The notes: generated from the letters alone by a model not told the origin. 9,676 bases of DNA from DASVWH01 sp036389715 (GCA_036389715.1 DASVWH010000059.1:1-9676); one strand, 5' to 3'; counted from the stretch's first letter, positions 1 to 6,814 are shown. Program-made: numbers and translations.

Positions 1-1615
1 AGGTCTGCTCGACGTTGTGGCCCATCTCGTGAACGGCGATGTTGAAGCCCTTGTAGTTCATCCCGCCCTTCTCGACGCGCGTTCGCAGGTGCGCCTTCGC
101 CGAGCGCATGCTCGCGCCCATCGCATGGCCAGAGCCGCGCGCCGGGTCAACGACGATATTGTTGGCCAGGTACTCCGCGCGTTCCTTTGAGAAGCCGAGC
201 TGCACGAGGAGATTGGGAATATCCTTCTTATAGGCTTCGGCGGTCGGGTATCTCTTCGCCACGGCTTCGTCAAGCTGCGCTTCGGTGTAAGTGCCGCGCG
301 CGCGAAAGCCGTTGTACCAGATGTCGAAAGGCTCAAGCGGGCGGCCAAGCCGCGACTCGATCAACCTGGCGACCTCCGGCACGAGCGGCGAGGCCATCAA
401 CTGTTCAAACATCCGCCTGACGCGGTCTTCGGGTATCTCGCGGTTCTCCTCGAAGCGACGCGCGATCAGGGTCGGCGCTGTCGGCGAATACGGGTCGGCC
501 TTGCGCGCCGCCTGAAACGTCAGGAGCAGCTTGGCGTAGCGCGTGTCGGGCTCCGGCGCGTTGGTCGGATTAGCCGCGCCGCCGCGCGCGTTTCCCTGCC
601 CCGGCTCGGCGTCGCGGACGGCAGCCGCCCTGACTTCATTGGTGAACGGGTTCCAGTCCACGTTCGGATTGTTGACGACCACGGCCGGGATGGTCTGCGT
701 GACGATGCGCTCCATGACCTGCTGGATCATGCGCTGCCTGGCCAGGCCCTGCTGCGGCTCGCTATAGTCTGCCTTGATCTGGTCGCGCAGGTTCCAGTGA
801 GAGAGCAGGCGCAGCTTGGGCGGAAAGAGGCGGTTGCCGCTCTGGTCCAGGAGATGATGCATCCAGATGTTGTACTCGGCGATGTAGCGGTCGGCCTCGG
901 CCGAAGCCTCGCCGATGGCCAGGTTGACCTCGGCCGGAATGCGCTTGGAGAATCTCTGCGCCAGACGCGCCTCGGCCCAGCGCCGACGCGTCCACGTCTG
1001 GCCCTCCGCCAGGCGCTGGACGAGCGTCGTCAGCGGGAAATTGAGCAGGACGATGAAGGCCAGCTTGTTCTTGAAAAAATCGTCTGTGATGTGCGCCGAA
1101 ACATCGTAGCCCGCGAAGAGTTCGTCGAACGGGAGAATCGCGCCCAGGTCCAGATCGGATTGCGTGCGCAGCTCCCTGGTAATCTCCAGCATGTGGCCGT
1201 CCACCTGCTCCAGGTTGTACTGGAAGCGATTGAACATCGTGTCGAGCGTCGCCTGGTCGCCCGCAAAGTTCGTGCGGACAAACGCCTCGAAAGTGGCTCT
1301 GTCGCCGTCTTCGGCGCGCCAGAAACCGGCCGTCTGCCGCAGTCCGCGTTGCAGGCGCTCCCGCTGCCCCTCGCCGTACTTCGCCGTCAGCTCGTTCTCC
1401 AGCTTCGCCATCGTCTCCCTCATCCAGGGCAACTGTGTCGCTGCTTCCTGCTGCCCCGGCCGAAAGCCCGCCTCCATCTTTTCACCACTGCCCGGCCGTG
1501 TCGCTGCTCTCCCAGCGGGAACGGCGGGCCGCCCTTGATTCATTGCCGCCGTCGGCGCAATGAGCGCCAGGAAGAGACAGAGAGCAGTGAGCGTGCGGAA
1601 AAGACCAGGCTGCAT
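1..1615 (-). CDS. Exported HExxH zinc metallopeptidase, C-terminus cut by window edge
   Basis: The open frame runs from ATG at 1615 off the left edge, giving 538 codons without a stop. Residues 1-24 look like a signal peptide: a short basic start (MQPGLFR), a hydrophobic run and a small-residue end (PTAA). The last visible residues hold VHEMGHN, with HEMGH at 529-533; by zincin knowledge the two His bind zinc and the Glu activates water. The third zinc ligand lies outside the window. The region before the motif is mostly helical and charged, without cysteine-rich or repeat parts. A GGAG at 1624-1627 (complement) sits 8 nt before the ATG, supporting this start, and a promoter lies upstream. 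The helical pre-domain and motif context vaguely recall M3-type peptidases, but I cannot assign the family. It is divergent from the metallothionein-like gene at 1902. Likely role (inference): periplasmic or secreted protein or peptide degradation. Confidence 0.85.
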   Translation of the reverse strand, partial: MQPGLFRTLTALCLFLALIAPTAAMNQGRPAVPAGRAATRPGSGEKMEAGFRPGQQEAATQLPWMRETMAKLENELTAKYGEGQRERLQRGLRQTAGFWRAEDGDRATFEAFVRTNFAGDQATLDTMFNRFQYNLEQVDGHMLEITRELRTQSDLDLGAILPFDELFAGYDVSAHITDDFFKNKLAFIVLLNFPLTTLVQRLAEGQTWTRRRWAEARLAQRFSKRIPAEVNLAIGEASAEADRYIAEYNIWMHHLLDQSGNRLFPPKLRLLSHWNLRDQIKADYSEPQQGLARQRMIQQVMERIVTQTIPAVVVNNPNVDWNPFTNEVRAAAVRDAEPGQGNARGGAANPTNAPEPDTRYAKLLLTFQAARKADPYSPTAPTLIARRFEENREIPEDRVRRMFEQLMASPLVPEVARLIESRLGRPLEPFDIWYNGFRARGTYTEAQLDEAVAKRYPTAEAYKKDIPNLLVQLGFSKERAEYLANNIVVDPARGSGHAMGASMRSAKAHLRTRVEKGGMNYKGFNIAVHEMGHNVEQT

Positions 1616-1676
1616 GTTTTTGACTCCAATTGCGAAATGTTCTTGCCGGTGGCTTCGGAGAGAGTTGACCCGTATC

Positions 1677-1705
1677 ATTTAAGACAGAGCGGCGCGCCGT
1701 GTCAA
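1677..1705 (-). promoter_or_regulatory. Sigma70-type promoter for the HExxH metallopeptidase
   Basis: Read on the minus strand there is a perfect TTGACA -35 box (complement of 1700-1705), a 17-nt spacer and a TTAAAT -10 box (complement of 1677-1682, 4 of 6 consensus bases). Transcription would begin near 1670 and give a leader of about 55 nt before the ATG at 1615. The perfect -35 box and ideal spacing make this the best promoter in the window. Confidence 0.6.
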
Positions 1706-1821
1706 TCCGTGCAGAGCGGCAAACCGCCTCAGCGAACGTGCGGTAGACGGCCCAGGCGCTTCATCATCGCAGCGCCGCTGCTTTCCGGCGGGCGTCGGCC
1801 ACGTCTTCCCTGCGAGAGACT

Positions 1822-1870
1822 TATAATTCGGCGGCCGGATGTGTTAATGTGCTTGACCTGTAACCGTCAA
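1822..1870 (+). promoter_or_regulatory. Possible promoter and operator of the metallothionein-like gene
   Basis: A perfect TATAAT lies at 1822-1827, but no convincing -35 box is at the right distance. Downstream, TTGAC at 1853-1857 and GTCAA at 1866-1870 form a 5-bp inverted repeat with an 8-nt spacer, about 30 nt before the ribosome binding site. A dyad between a -10 box and a metallothionein gene would suit a metal-sensing repressor, but neither the regulator nor the binding is shown. It could be chance. Confidence 0.3.
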
Positions 1871-1901
1871 ACTTGAATTCAACTAACGGAGGAAGATGGC
1901 G

Positions 1902-2060
1902 ATGGCTGAGAAGCGGGACGAGAAGCGTTGTAAGAATCCAACCTGTAGCTGCCCGGCGAGCGAAGGCAGCAAGTATTGCGGCCCCTCTTGTGAGGGTACG
2001 GGCGATACCATAGAGCTTGATTGCGACTGCGGCCACCCGGATTGCAGCGGAAACTTCTAG
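1902..2060 (+). CDS. Metallothionein-like cysteine-rich small protein
   Basis: This 52-residue protein has eight cysteines (10, 15, 17, 26, 30, 41, 43, 48), plus His45. The spacing is C-x4-C-x-C, then YC-x3-C, then C-x-C-x4-C, as KNPTCSC, SKYCGPSC and CDCGHPDC. Two C-x-C pairs, a YCxxxC centre and a CGH..C end resemble bacterial metallothioneins (SmtA/PmtA class), which bind Zn, Cd or Cu in the cytoplasm. It is smaller in Cys number than SmtA (nine). An ATG at 1896 is also in frame, but GGAGGA at 1888-1893 lies only 2 nt before it and 8 nt before 1902, so 1902 is the better start. There is no signal peptide. It is divergent from the zinc peptidase gene and convergent with the gene ending at 2209. 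Metal specificity cannot be read from sequence, and a zinc-ribbon-type small protein is the alternative. Confidence 0.72.
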   Translation: MAEKRDEKRCKNPTCSCPASEGSKYCGPSCEGTGDTIELDCDCGHPDCSGNF

Positions 2061-2093
2061 GCAATTAAAAGTGTCGCAGGGACTTCCAGATAA

Positions 2094-2122
2094 TAAGGGA
2101 GGGGCAGGTCGCCTCTCCCTTA
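2094..2122 (+). terminator. Hairpin between convergent genes, probable terminator
   Basis: An 11-bp stem, TAAGGGAGGGG (2094-2104) with CCTCTCCCTTA (2112-2122), has one G-U pair and a 7-nt loop. It starts 33 nt after the stop of the metallothionein-like gene. The following bases (ATTGTCTC) are only weakly T-rich, so it may act as a stabilising or bidirectional terminator rather than a classical one. The opposing gene ends at 2209. Confidence 0.55.
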
Positions 2123-2208
2123 ATTGTCTCGGCCGAAAGCCCCTCGCCGGACCAGCCGGAGAGACGGCCTTACCGGACCCGGCCATCGATTCCTCATGCG
2201 CGCCCCCT

Positions 2209-2949
2209 CTATTTCTTAGCGCGAGAGCTTTTCCCGGTGCTCTTCCCTGTAGTCTTCCGGGCCGTCTTCCGAGTCGTCTTCGGGGCGGTCTTGCGAGCCG
2301 CTTTCCCGGTCGTCTCCTGGGCCGCTGTGCGTGTTTTACCGGCCTCTTTTCCGGCCGCCTTGGTCGCCGTGCGCGTTTTGGGCGTGCGCCTGGAGACGCG
2401 TGCCGCAGCTTCGTCCGCAGCCGGGTCGGGCCTCCCGACGACGGAAGGGATGGTCGCCGTCTCCTGGCTCTCCGGCGTCGGATTGAGCATCTCCGTGGCG
2501 GCGGGGAGAACGGTTTGGGCAACACTGGAGACGCTTTCGCTGGCCGTCTCAGCCGCGCCGGAGGCGCGATTAAAGAGGTCGGTTGCGATGCCGGACGCCC
2601 GGCCGAAGATGTCGCTGAGCACGTCGAGCGGCGTGCTCAAGATGCCGGACGGCTCTTTTCGCCCGCCCGCACGCGAACGGCCTCTCGTAATCTTCGAGCG
2701 GCCCTCGCCCTTCCTGATCTGCTCGACCTGCTTGAGAAGGTGTCGCTTGATCTTCTCCCTGACGACGCGCGGGCTGCTCTCCTTGCCGAAGTTGTCCTGT
2801 AGCTTGTCACAGAACTGCCCGTACTTACCCGAAAACCGCACGGCCCATTGCTCGCCGTCCTTTAGTTGCGAGACCTCCATGACCTCGCAATCGAGCTCCA
2901 GGTCGCTGATCGCTTCCCCGGCCGCCCTGGTTATCGCCTGCTCGTCCAT
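2209..2949 (-). CDS. Unknown protein with histone-H1-like Lys/Thr/Ala-rich tail
   Basis: I do not recognise the N-terminal part. Residues 1-80 are acidic then mixed and look folded (KDGEQWAVRFSGKYGQF, then a basic helix RVVREKIKRHLLKQVEQIRK). Residues 81-98 are Arg/Gly-rich. Residues 100-147 look like an amphipathic helix rich in Ala and Ser. From about 178 to 246 the chain is low-complexity and strongly basic, made of short units such as KAAGK, KTTRK, KTARK and KTTGK, ending RAKK. Such tails are known from bacterial H1-like proteins (HctB and AlgP types), where they bind nucleic acid. A nucleic-acid or polyanion-binding role for this tail is inference. There is no signal peptide. The start at 2949 is supported by a GAGG 5 nt upstream. 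It lies 177 nt downstream of the M49-type peptidase gene on the same strand, so the two need not be co-transcribed. Confidence 0.75.
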   Translation of the reverse strand: MDEQAITRAAGEAISDLELDCEVMEVSQLKDGEQWAVRFSGKYGQFCDKLQDNFGKESSPRVVREKIKRHLLKQVEQIRKGEGRSKITRGRSRAGGRKEPSGILSTPLDVLSDIFGRASGIATDLFNRASGAAETASESVSSVAQTVLPAATEMLNPTPESQETATIPSVVGRPDPAADEAAARVSRRTPKTRTATKAAGKEAGKTRTAAQETTGKAARKTAPKTTRKTARKTTGKSTGKSSRAKK

Positions 2950-3033
2950 CTACCCCTCGCTTTCAAGACCCGGCCTGGAGAGCACGCAGCGTGCGGAAAT
3001 CTCTCGCGCGCGTGCGGCGTCTCGTGTTTATCC

Positions 3034-3054
3034 CTCTGCGCGCCACTCGCAGAG
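3034..3054 (-). terminator. Short hairpin downstream of the M49-type gene
   Basis: CTCTGCG at 3034-3040 and CGCAGAG at 3048-3054 form a perfect 7-bp stem with a 7-nt loop, about 75 nt after the stop of the M49-type gene. No T-tract follows on the minus strand, so a termination role is uncertain. The rest of the 2950-3126 gap shows nothing else I can support. Confidence 0.3.
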
Positions 3055-3126
3055 TGCGTTGCTCGCCTCTACTGCAAACGCCCGCTGCCCGCGTTCGCCT
3101 ACCGCTGTTCGACCGCCCGACTCGCT

Positions 3127-4833
3127 CTAGCGACCCGCGCCGAGCGCGGCCAGCGGAAACGATGGCTCGATGTCCACCGGCACATTGACGAGGCGGTCGA
3201 GCGCCCGCTGCATCGGCGGGCGGATCACGCCGTACCTGTCGAGCATCGCCTTGGCCTTATCGTAAGAGCCTTCGGCCTGCGTCGTCATGATGTCGTGAGT
3301 CAGTTTGCGCACTGCCTCCTTGATGCGCGCAGGGTTGATGCTGAAGGTCCCGGCGCGCTCGTCGTATTTGATCGCGCCCTCGTCCGAGAGGTAGTTGAAT
3401 TGCAGCGCGATGCCTTTGCCGTGTGCCTCCGTGATGCCGAAGCGGACGGAGCGAAAAGCGCTCGCCAGGTAGGTCGTGTAGAGCGAGCGCTCCAACCGCC
3501 TGTCAACCACGCCCTTGTCTATCAGGTACTGCAAGGCCCAGAGGCCCGTGATGTCCGCCTTGGCCTCCTCGAAAGCGGAGGAAAGCTCCTTGAGCTGCTG
3601 GCGGACGGTCGTCTGCCTGCCTTCGACCGTGAGCGTGTGCGGCCCGAGCCCGTGCATCAATTCGTGCGCCAGGATGTGCGTGAAGAAGGCTTCAAAGGAG
3701 AGGTCCGGCTGCTGTGAGCCCTCCAGCACGACCTTCGAGATGGGCAGCAGAGTCTGCTTGAACTTGGCCTCCTGCACGTTCTTGAGCATCACGCGCTTGG
3801 AGCCCTTCTCCCTGACCACGCGCTCGTCGTTCGGCAGGTTATAGGCTGCCGTCTGGACGCCGCTGTTGCCCTCGCCCGAGGCGAAGATTTCGTTGACGAC
3901 GCGAATCGGCGAGGCCGCGCCGAGCTTCGGGTTGCGGTAACGCGCATCTATCGGCAGGTGGTCCTCAAGCTCCTGTAGGTACTGGCTGAACTTCGCCAGC
4001 TTGGACGATTCCACCTCGTCGCGCAGCGTGACGTAAGCCTCGAAGGCGGCCTTGTAGCTGAACAGCTCGTCTTCGTAGGTCTCATAAGGCCCGATGGTCA
4101 CATCAATCGGGGCGTCCAGCTCCATCCAGGCCACGTCGCTGTCGTAATAATTGTCCGACAGAAAAGCGTCGGCGCGCTTGGCCAGAAAGTTTTTCAGCGT
4201 CGGGTTCGTCGTCAGGGCAGCAGCCTCGCGCAAGAGCTTCGCCGCCGGGACCAGAAACTGCCTGTACTCTTCGCTGTAAGGCACGGTCCGCAGCTTGCCC
4301 GCAGCGTCGCGTCGAATCACGTAGAAGAAGCCGGTCGCACGCTCGCGCTCGGTCTCAGAAAGACCCTGCGCCCAGCCGTTGAACTCCTCCTTCGTCATGT
4401 CGTCCGGGTAGAAACTGCCCTGCGGCGGCTTCTCGCGCGGCACGCCCTCGATGAAGGGCTCGTTACCGTCCAGCCGCGACCAGGGGCCGACGTTGATTCT
4501 GAAGTAATGCAGGCGCTCGCGCCCGGCCGCCGTCTTGTCTCGCTCCAGCCTCTCCAGCAGCGCCGCGTTGCCCGTCCAGACCTGGCGCAGGTAGAGCGGG
4601 TCGAGCAGCCTTGCAGCCTCTATGATCTTCGTCAAAGCCAGGCGGTCATTCTTTGAGAGCTGCGAAATGTCGGCCGTGATGGTGGTCGGCGCAAAGCGGC
4701 GAATCTTTGCCGCGAGGTCGGAAGGGGCAGGGCTTTTCTTCTCCTGGCCCTCGGGAACAGCGTTAATGGACATAATAAGACCGAAAACGAGCGTCAGCGA
4801 ACAAACCTTGAGACAGGATTTCATGGCGATCAT
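3127..4833 (-). CDS. Exported M49-type (dipeptidyl peptidase III-like) zinc peptidase
   Basis: This 568-residue protein begins with a signal-peptide-like segment (residues 4-25: basic MKSCLK, then hydrophobic to NAVP). The zinc site is HELMH at 390-394, followed by GLGPH, with EEAKAD at 422-427. By M49 knowledge His390, His394 and Glu423 should bind zinc and Glu391 should be catalytic. Other stretches typical of the M49 family are GPYETYEDEL (248-257) and YNLPNDERVV followed by SKRVMLKNV (331-353). Animal and fungal DPP III carry HELLGH with one extra residue; here the motif is the five-residue form, known from some bacterial members. The family cleaves dipeptides from peptide N-termini, so a role in periplasmic or extracellular peptide degradation is inferred. 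ATG 4833 is preferred because AAGAG lies about 7 nt upstream; ATG 4824 is possible. The gene appears monocistronic. Confidence 0.88.
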   Translation of the reverse strand: MIAMKSCLKVCSLTLVFGLIMSINAVPEGQEKKSPAPSDLAAKIRRFAPTTITADISQLSKNDRLALTKIIEAARLLDPLYLRQVWTGNAALLERLERDKTAAGRERLHYFRINVGPWSRLDGNEPFIEGVPREKPPQGSFYPDDMTKEEFNGWAQGLSETERERATGFFYVIRRDAAGKLRTVPYSEEYRQFLVPAAKLLREAAALTTNPTLKNFLAKRADAFLSDNYYDSDVAWMELDAPIDVTIGPYETYEDELFSYKAAFEAYVTLRDEVESSKLAKFSQYLQELEDHLPIDARYRNPKLGAASPIRVVNEIFASGEGNSGVQTAAYNLPNDERVVREKGSKRVMLKNVQEAKFKQTLLPISKVVLEGSQQPDLSFEAFFTHILAHELMHGLGPHTLTVEGRQTTVRQQLKELSSAFEEAKADITGLWALQYLIDKGVVDRRLERSLYTTYLASAFRSVRFGITEAHGKGIALQFNYLSDEGAIKYDERAGTFSINPARIKEAVRKLTHDIMTTQAEGSYDKAKAMLDRYGVIRPPMQRALDRLVNVPVDIEPSFPLAALGAGR

Positions 4834-4969
4834 CTGTTTTCTCTTCTCCCATCAATCTCATCGCTCTTGAGAGCGGAGGCCGAAAAGAACGGCCGCGCTA
4901 ACCGCAGGACAAAGGCCCCGGCCTGATGCCAAAAGGCTCGCTGGCTGCGGACTTTGTGCTGCTGGCGAA

Positions 4970-4978
4970 AGTATAGCA
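4970..4978 (-). promoter_or_regulatory. Extended -10 promoter candidate for the M49-type gene
   Basis: The minus strand reads TGCTATACT: an extended -10 (TGn) followed by TATACT, 5 of 6 consensus bases. No good -35 box sits 17 nt upstream, which extended -10 promoters tolerate. The implied leader is about 130 nt. Confidence 0.35.
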
Positions 4979-5106
4979 TCCCGGCCCGCTTCTGCTTTAG
5001 CGGCGCTCCCGGCCGTCGAAGAGGAATCAATGCCGTCAACGCACAGCGGCCCGGATGATGAAGGGAGAGCCGAAAAAGGCGGCCGTGACGGGAGCTGGCA
5101 GGAGAT

Positions 5107-5160
5107 AAAAAAGCGGGGAAGCAGCGACCGGGCACACGGCCTGACGCTGCTTCCTCGCTT
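5107..5160 (-). terminator. Strong intrinsic terminator of the P-loop ATPase gene
   Basis: A 16-bp stem (5111-5126 with 5145-5160) has one G-U pair and an 18-nt loop. On the minus strand it is followed directly by a run of six T (complement of 5107-5112, partly within the stem base). It begins 57 nt after the stop at 5217. Hairpin plus T-run on the same strand is the classical rho-independent layout. Confidence 0.85.
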
Positions 5161-5216
5161 CTGTTTGTCCCTGCTCTGTGCGCGGGCTCTCCCTGCCGAT
5201 GAGCGTGTCGCTGCCT

Positions 5217-6302
5217 TTAGGCGCGCTTGAGAGTCCTGGCGGATTGGGGTCTCGCCGCGGCTTCTCCTGCGGAAGCCGTCCTCTTGGCCGTCTCGCCCGC
5301 CTCGCCCTGCGCGGCCTTGAGCTTCTCGATGCGCGCCGTCATGCGCCGGTCGAGGTCCGCCACCTGCTCGGGCGTCAGGCGGTAGATGTTCGGCTGGTTG
5401 TGATAGACCTTTGCGCCGGTCACGATGTCCGCCTGCTTGAAGCCGTGCTGCTCTGCCTTGGCGAGCAGTTCCTGGACTGTCAGCGGCGGCGGCACGAGCG
5501 TCAGCGGCGAAGGCTTCTCTTCGAGCACCTCCGGCACGGTCGAAGGCTTCGGCGCGTCCATCGGCAGGTCTATCCCGGACCCCCTCTTCATGTGGTCCAG
5601 GAAATCCCTGAAGGTCACGTCCCCGATCAACTCAAGACCGACTTCAAAGGCCGAACTGTTGCTCTTGACCACCTGGAAGACGCGCGTGATCTCGCCGTCG
5701 CGCTCTTGCAGGGAGACTTCCACCATGATGTCAACGAAATATTCCAGGCCGCTGGCCGTCATCGGCAGCACGCGCCCGACCTCGTTGTCCTCCTTGGCCT
5801 CTTTGCCCTTGGCCGGAATCTGGTCAACGATCACGACGGACTTGCCGCTCTCGATGCAGAGCCTTCTGAGCACACCCTGCAAGATCATCTGGTCGGCGGC
5901 CAACTCTTCGGCCGAGGGCTGGGCCAGCGGGTCGCCCGTTCGCTCGCGCACGGCCGCCACCATCTCGCTGTGCTTGGCGCTGAAGTAGGCGGCCCATGAA
6001 TCCAGCGCGAAGCAATCGTAGTTCTGCTCGCGGCCTTCGCCCGACAAAGCCCAGTCAATGAACTCCGGCAATTCGTCCGGGTGCTCAATCTCCAGCCCGT
6101 CGAACTGGTCTCCGACGCCCTTCAACAGTCTGGACTTGCGCTCCACGTCGAAGATGCAGAGGCGGCCCAGACCGGCCTCGGACATGCTGCGGATGAAATG
6201 GCTCTTGCCCGTCCCGGCCCCACCCCTTACCGCCATCACCAGCCGCTGCTGCCGCGGGCGGCGGCTCAGCGGATTCACCTTCGGTCTCGTTGTCTTACTC
6301 AT
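5217..6302 (-). CDS. Phage-type P-loop ATPase (AAA_24 / Sak4-like)
   Basis: From the first in-frame ATG (6305) the protein has 362 residues; positions here use that numbering. GAGGAG lies 3 nt from ATG 6305 but 6 nt from the adjacent ATG 6302, so 6302 is the likelier start (361 aa). Walker A is GGAGTGKS at 28-35. FALDSW (99-104) gives the Walker B Asp102 after a hydrophobic strand, and SVVIVDQIP further on fits the next core strand of RecA-like folds. The early Walker A, FDVE at 52-55 and this strand order match phage AAA_24 nucleotide-binding proteins, which include Sak4 annealing/recombination proteins. After a Pro-rich linker (about 250-280) comes a small C-terminal part, with LTPEQVADLDRRM and then an Ala/Lys-rich basic tail. 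An ATP-dependent DNA recombination or packaging-like role is inferred. No other phage gene is nearby. A dedicated terminator and a candidate promoter suggest a monocistronic unit. Confidence 0.78.
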   Translation of the reverse strand: MSKTTRPKVNPLSRRPRQQRLVMAVRGGAGTGKSHFIRSMSEAGLGRLCIFDVERKSRLLKGVGDQFDGLEIEHPDELPEFIDWALSGEGREQNYDCFALDSWAAYFSAKHSEMVAAVRERTGDPLAQPSAEELAADQMILQGVLRRLCIESGKSVVIVDQIPAKGKEAKEDNEVGRVLPMTASGLEYFVDIMVEVSLQERDGEITRVFQVVKSNSSAFEVGLELIGDVTFRDFLDHMKRGSGIDLPMDAPKPSTVPEVLEEKPSPLTLVPPPLTVQELLAKAEQHGFKQADIVTGAKVYHNQPNIYRLTPEQVADLDRRMTARIEKLKAAQGEAGETAKRTASAGEAAARPQSARTLKRA

Positions 6303-6404
6303 CATTCACTCCTCGTTAGCAGGTCGCCATCTGATTCGCGGGGGAACTAACTTGCCGCATCGAAATCTCTCGAAAGCCACTTAAGGCCCTGGCAAAACGG
6401 GAGC

Positions 6405-6413
6405 AGTCTAGCA
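6405..6413 (-). promoter_or_regulatory. Extended -10 promoter candidate for the ATPase gene
   Basis: The minus strand reads TGCTAGACT, a TGn-extended -10 with TAGACT (4 of 6 consensus bases), in an AT-rich stretch. The -35 region is poor. The implied leader is about 95 nt to the start at 6302/6305. Confidence 0.33.
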
Positions 6414-6461
6414 CAAATAAAACGAGAATGGAACAATTTTTCACAGATGAAACAAGCGGGC

Positions 6462-6576
6462 GGAAGAATTTGTTCATTGATTCATTGCTTGGTGTAATCA
6501 TTCGGTCATTTAACAACTTACTCGGCAGGTCAATGACTAAATGACTAAATGAATCAATGATTAAAGCTCTTCGGCT
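6462..6576 (+). repeat. Palindromic 8-bp-phased intergenic repeat, copy A
   Basis: The left arm carries TCAT at 6474, 6482, 6498 and 6506, all on one 8-bp phase, with the unit at 6490 degenerate. The core includes CAACTTACTCGG (6514-6525). The right arm carries ATGA at 6533, 6541, 6549 and 6557, again 8 bp apart. The arms pair: 13 bp perfect (6474-6486 with 6548-6560) and 8 bp perfect (6505-6512 with 6538-6545). A second copy lies inverted at 8531-8652; about 60 gapless central bases match at roughly 80% by hand count. The right end touches the stop codon of the lipoprotein-like gene (6575-6577). It contains no gene. It could be a REP-like or MITE-like element, or a transcribed structured RNA. 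Confidence 0.8.
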
Positions 6577-6814
6577 ACCTGGTTTTCTCGCCGTTCTTGT
6601 TTGCGGGAGCGCCTTTTGATGGGACGGCGTTTTCCGGTTCAGGGCCGGGGCCGCCCGTCGGAGCCATGTTGGAGCTGTTGGCGCGCTCGCTGGAGCTATT
6701 GGCCTGGTTGAGTTCAGGGTCGGAGACGGTGCTGTTCGCGCCGGAGTTTCCGCGACAGCCGCCGGTCGCAGCCGCGATGGTTAAGCAGAGCAGGAAAGCT
6801 GTAGTTCGTCGCAT
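6575..6814 (-). CDS. Small putative lipoprotein, Asn/Ser/Pro-rich
   Basis: This 79-residue protein starts with a basic-hydrophobic segment (MRRTTAFLLCLTIAAATGGC). Cys20 could be lipidated, although the residues before it (TGG) are a weak lipobox. The mature part is low-complexity and likely disordered, rich in Asn, Ser, Gly and Pro, with a charged end (NGEKTR). Small tethered peptides of this sort are common and usually unassigned; I recognise no family. A G-rich Shine-Dalgarno-like run (AAGGGGG) lies about 9 nt before the ATG. The stop codon overlaps the edge of repeat copy A. The gene lies 210 nt downstream of the 7025-7795 gene, behind that gene's terminator, so it is probably transcribed separately. 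Confidence 0.6.
   Translation of the reverse strand: MRRTTAFLLCLTIAAATGGCRGNSGANSTVSDPELNQANSSSERANSSNMAPTGGPGPEPENAVPSKGAPANKNGEKTR

Larger units (their letters stand above)
4834..5216. other. Intergenic region without a gene
   Basis: No coding frame with a credible ribosome binding site is seen on either strand. The left part is the leader and probable promoter of the M49-type gene. The right part holds the terminator of the ATPase gene. The middle contains only short GC-rich dyads such as GGCCG/CGGCC near 4880. Confidence 0.6.

Noticed and set aside
797..1876. A 359-codon plus-strand frame opposite the metallopeptidase gene
   Set aside because: The minus strand carries a signal peptide, the HEMGH motif, a ribosome binding site and a promoter. 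The plus frame has no domain and an Arg-rich translation.
2017..3130. Long plus-strand open frames across the 2209-2949 gene
   Set aside because: They are antisense to the H1-tailed protein, lack good ribosome binding sites and have Arg/Pro/Ser-rich translations typical of GC-rich shadow frames.
5178..5999. Plus-strand frame opposite the P-loop ATPase
   Set aside because: The minus frame has Walker A and B motifs and a terminator; the plus frame is Arg/Leu/His-rich shadow coding.
5217..6305. Part of an intact prophage
   Set aside because: The neighbours are a peptidase and a small lipoprotein-like gene; no structural, integrase or lysis genes are in the window.
6462..6576. CRISPR-like array
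   Set aside because: The period is only 8 bp, units face inward from both sides of a core, and there are no spacers of uniform 30-40 bp length or cas genes.
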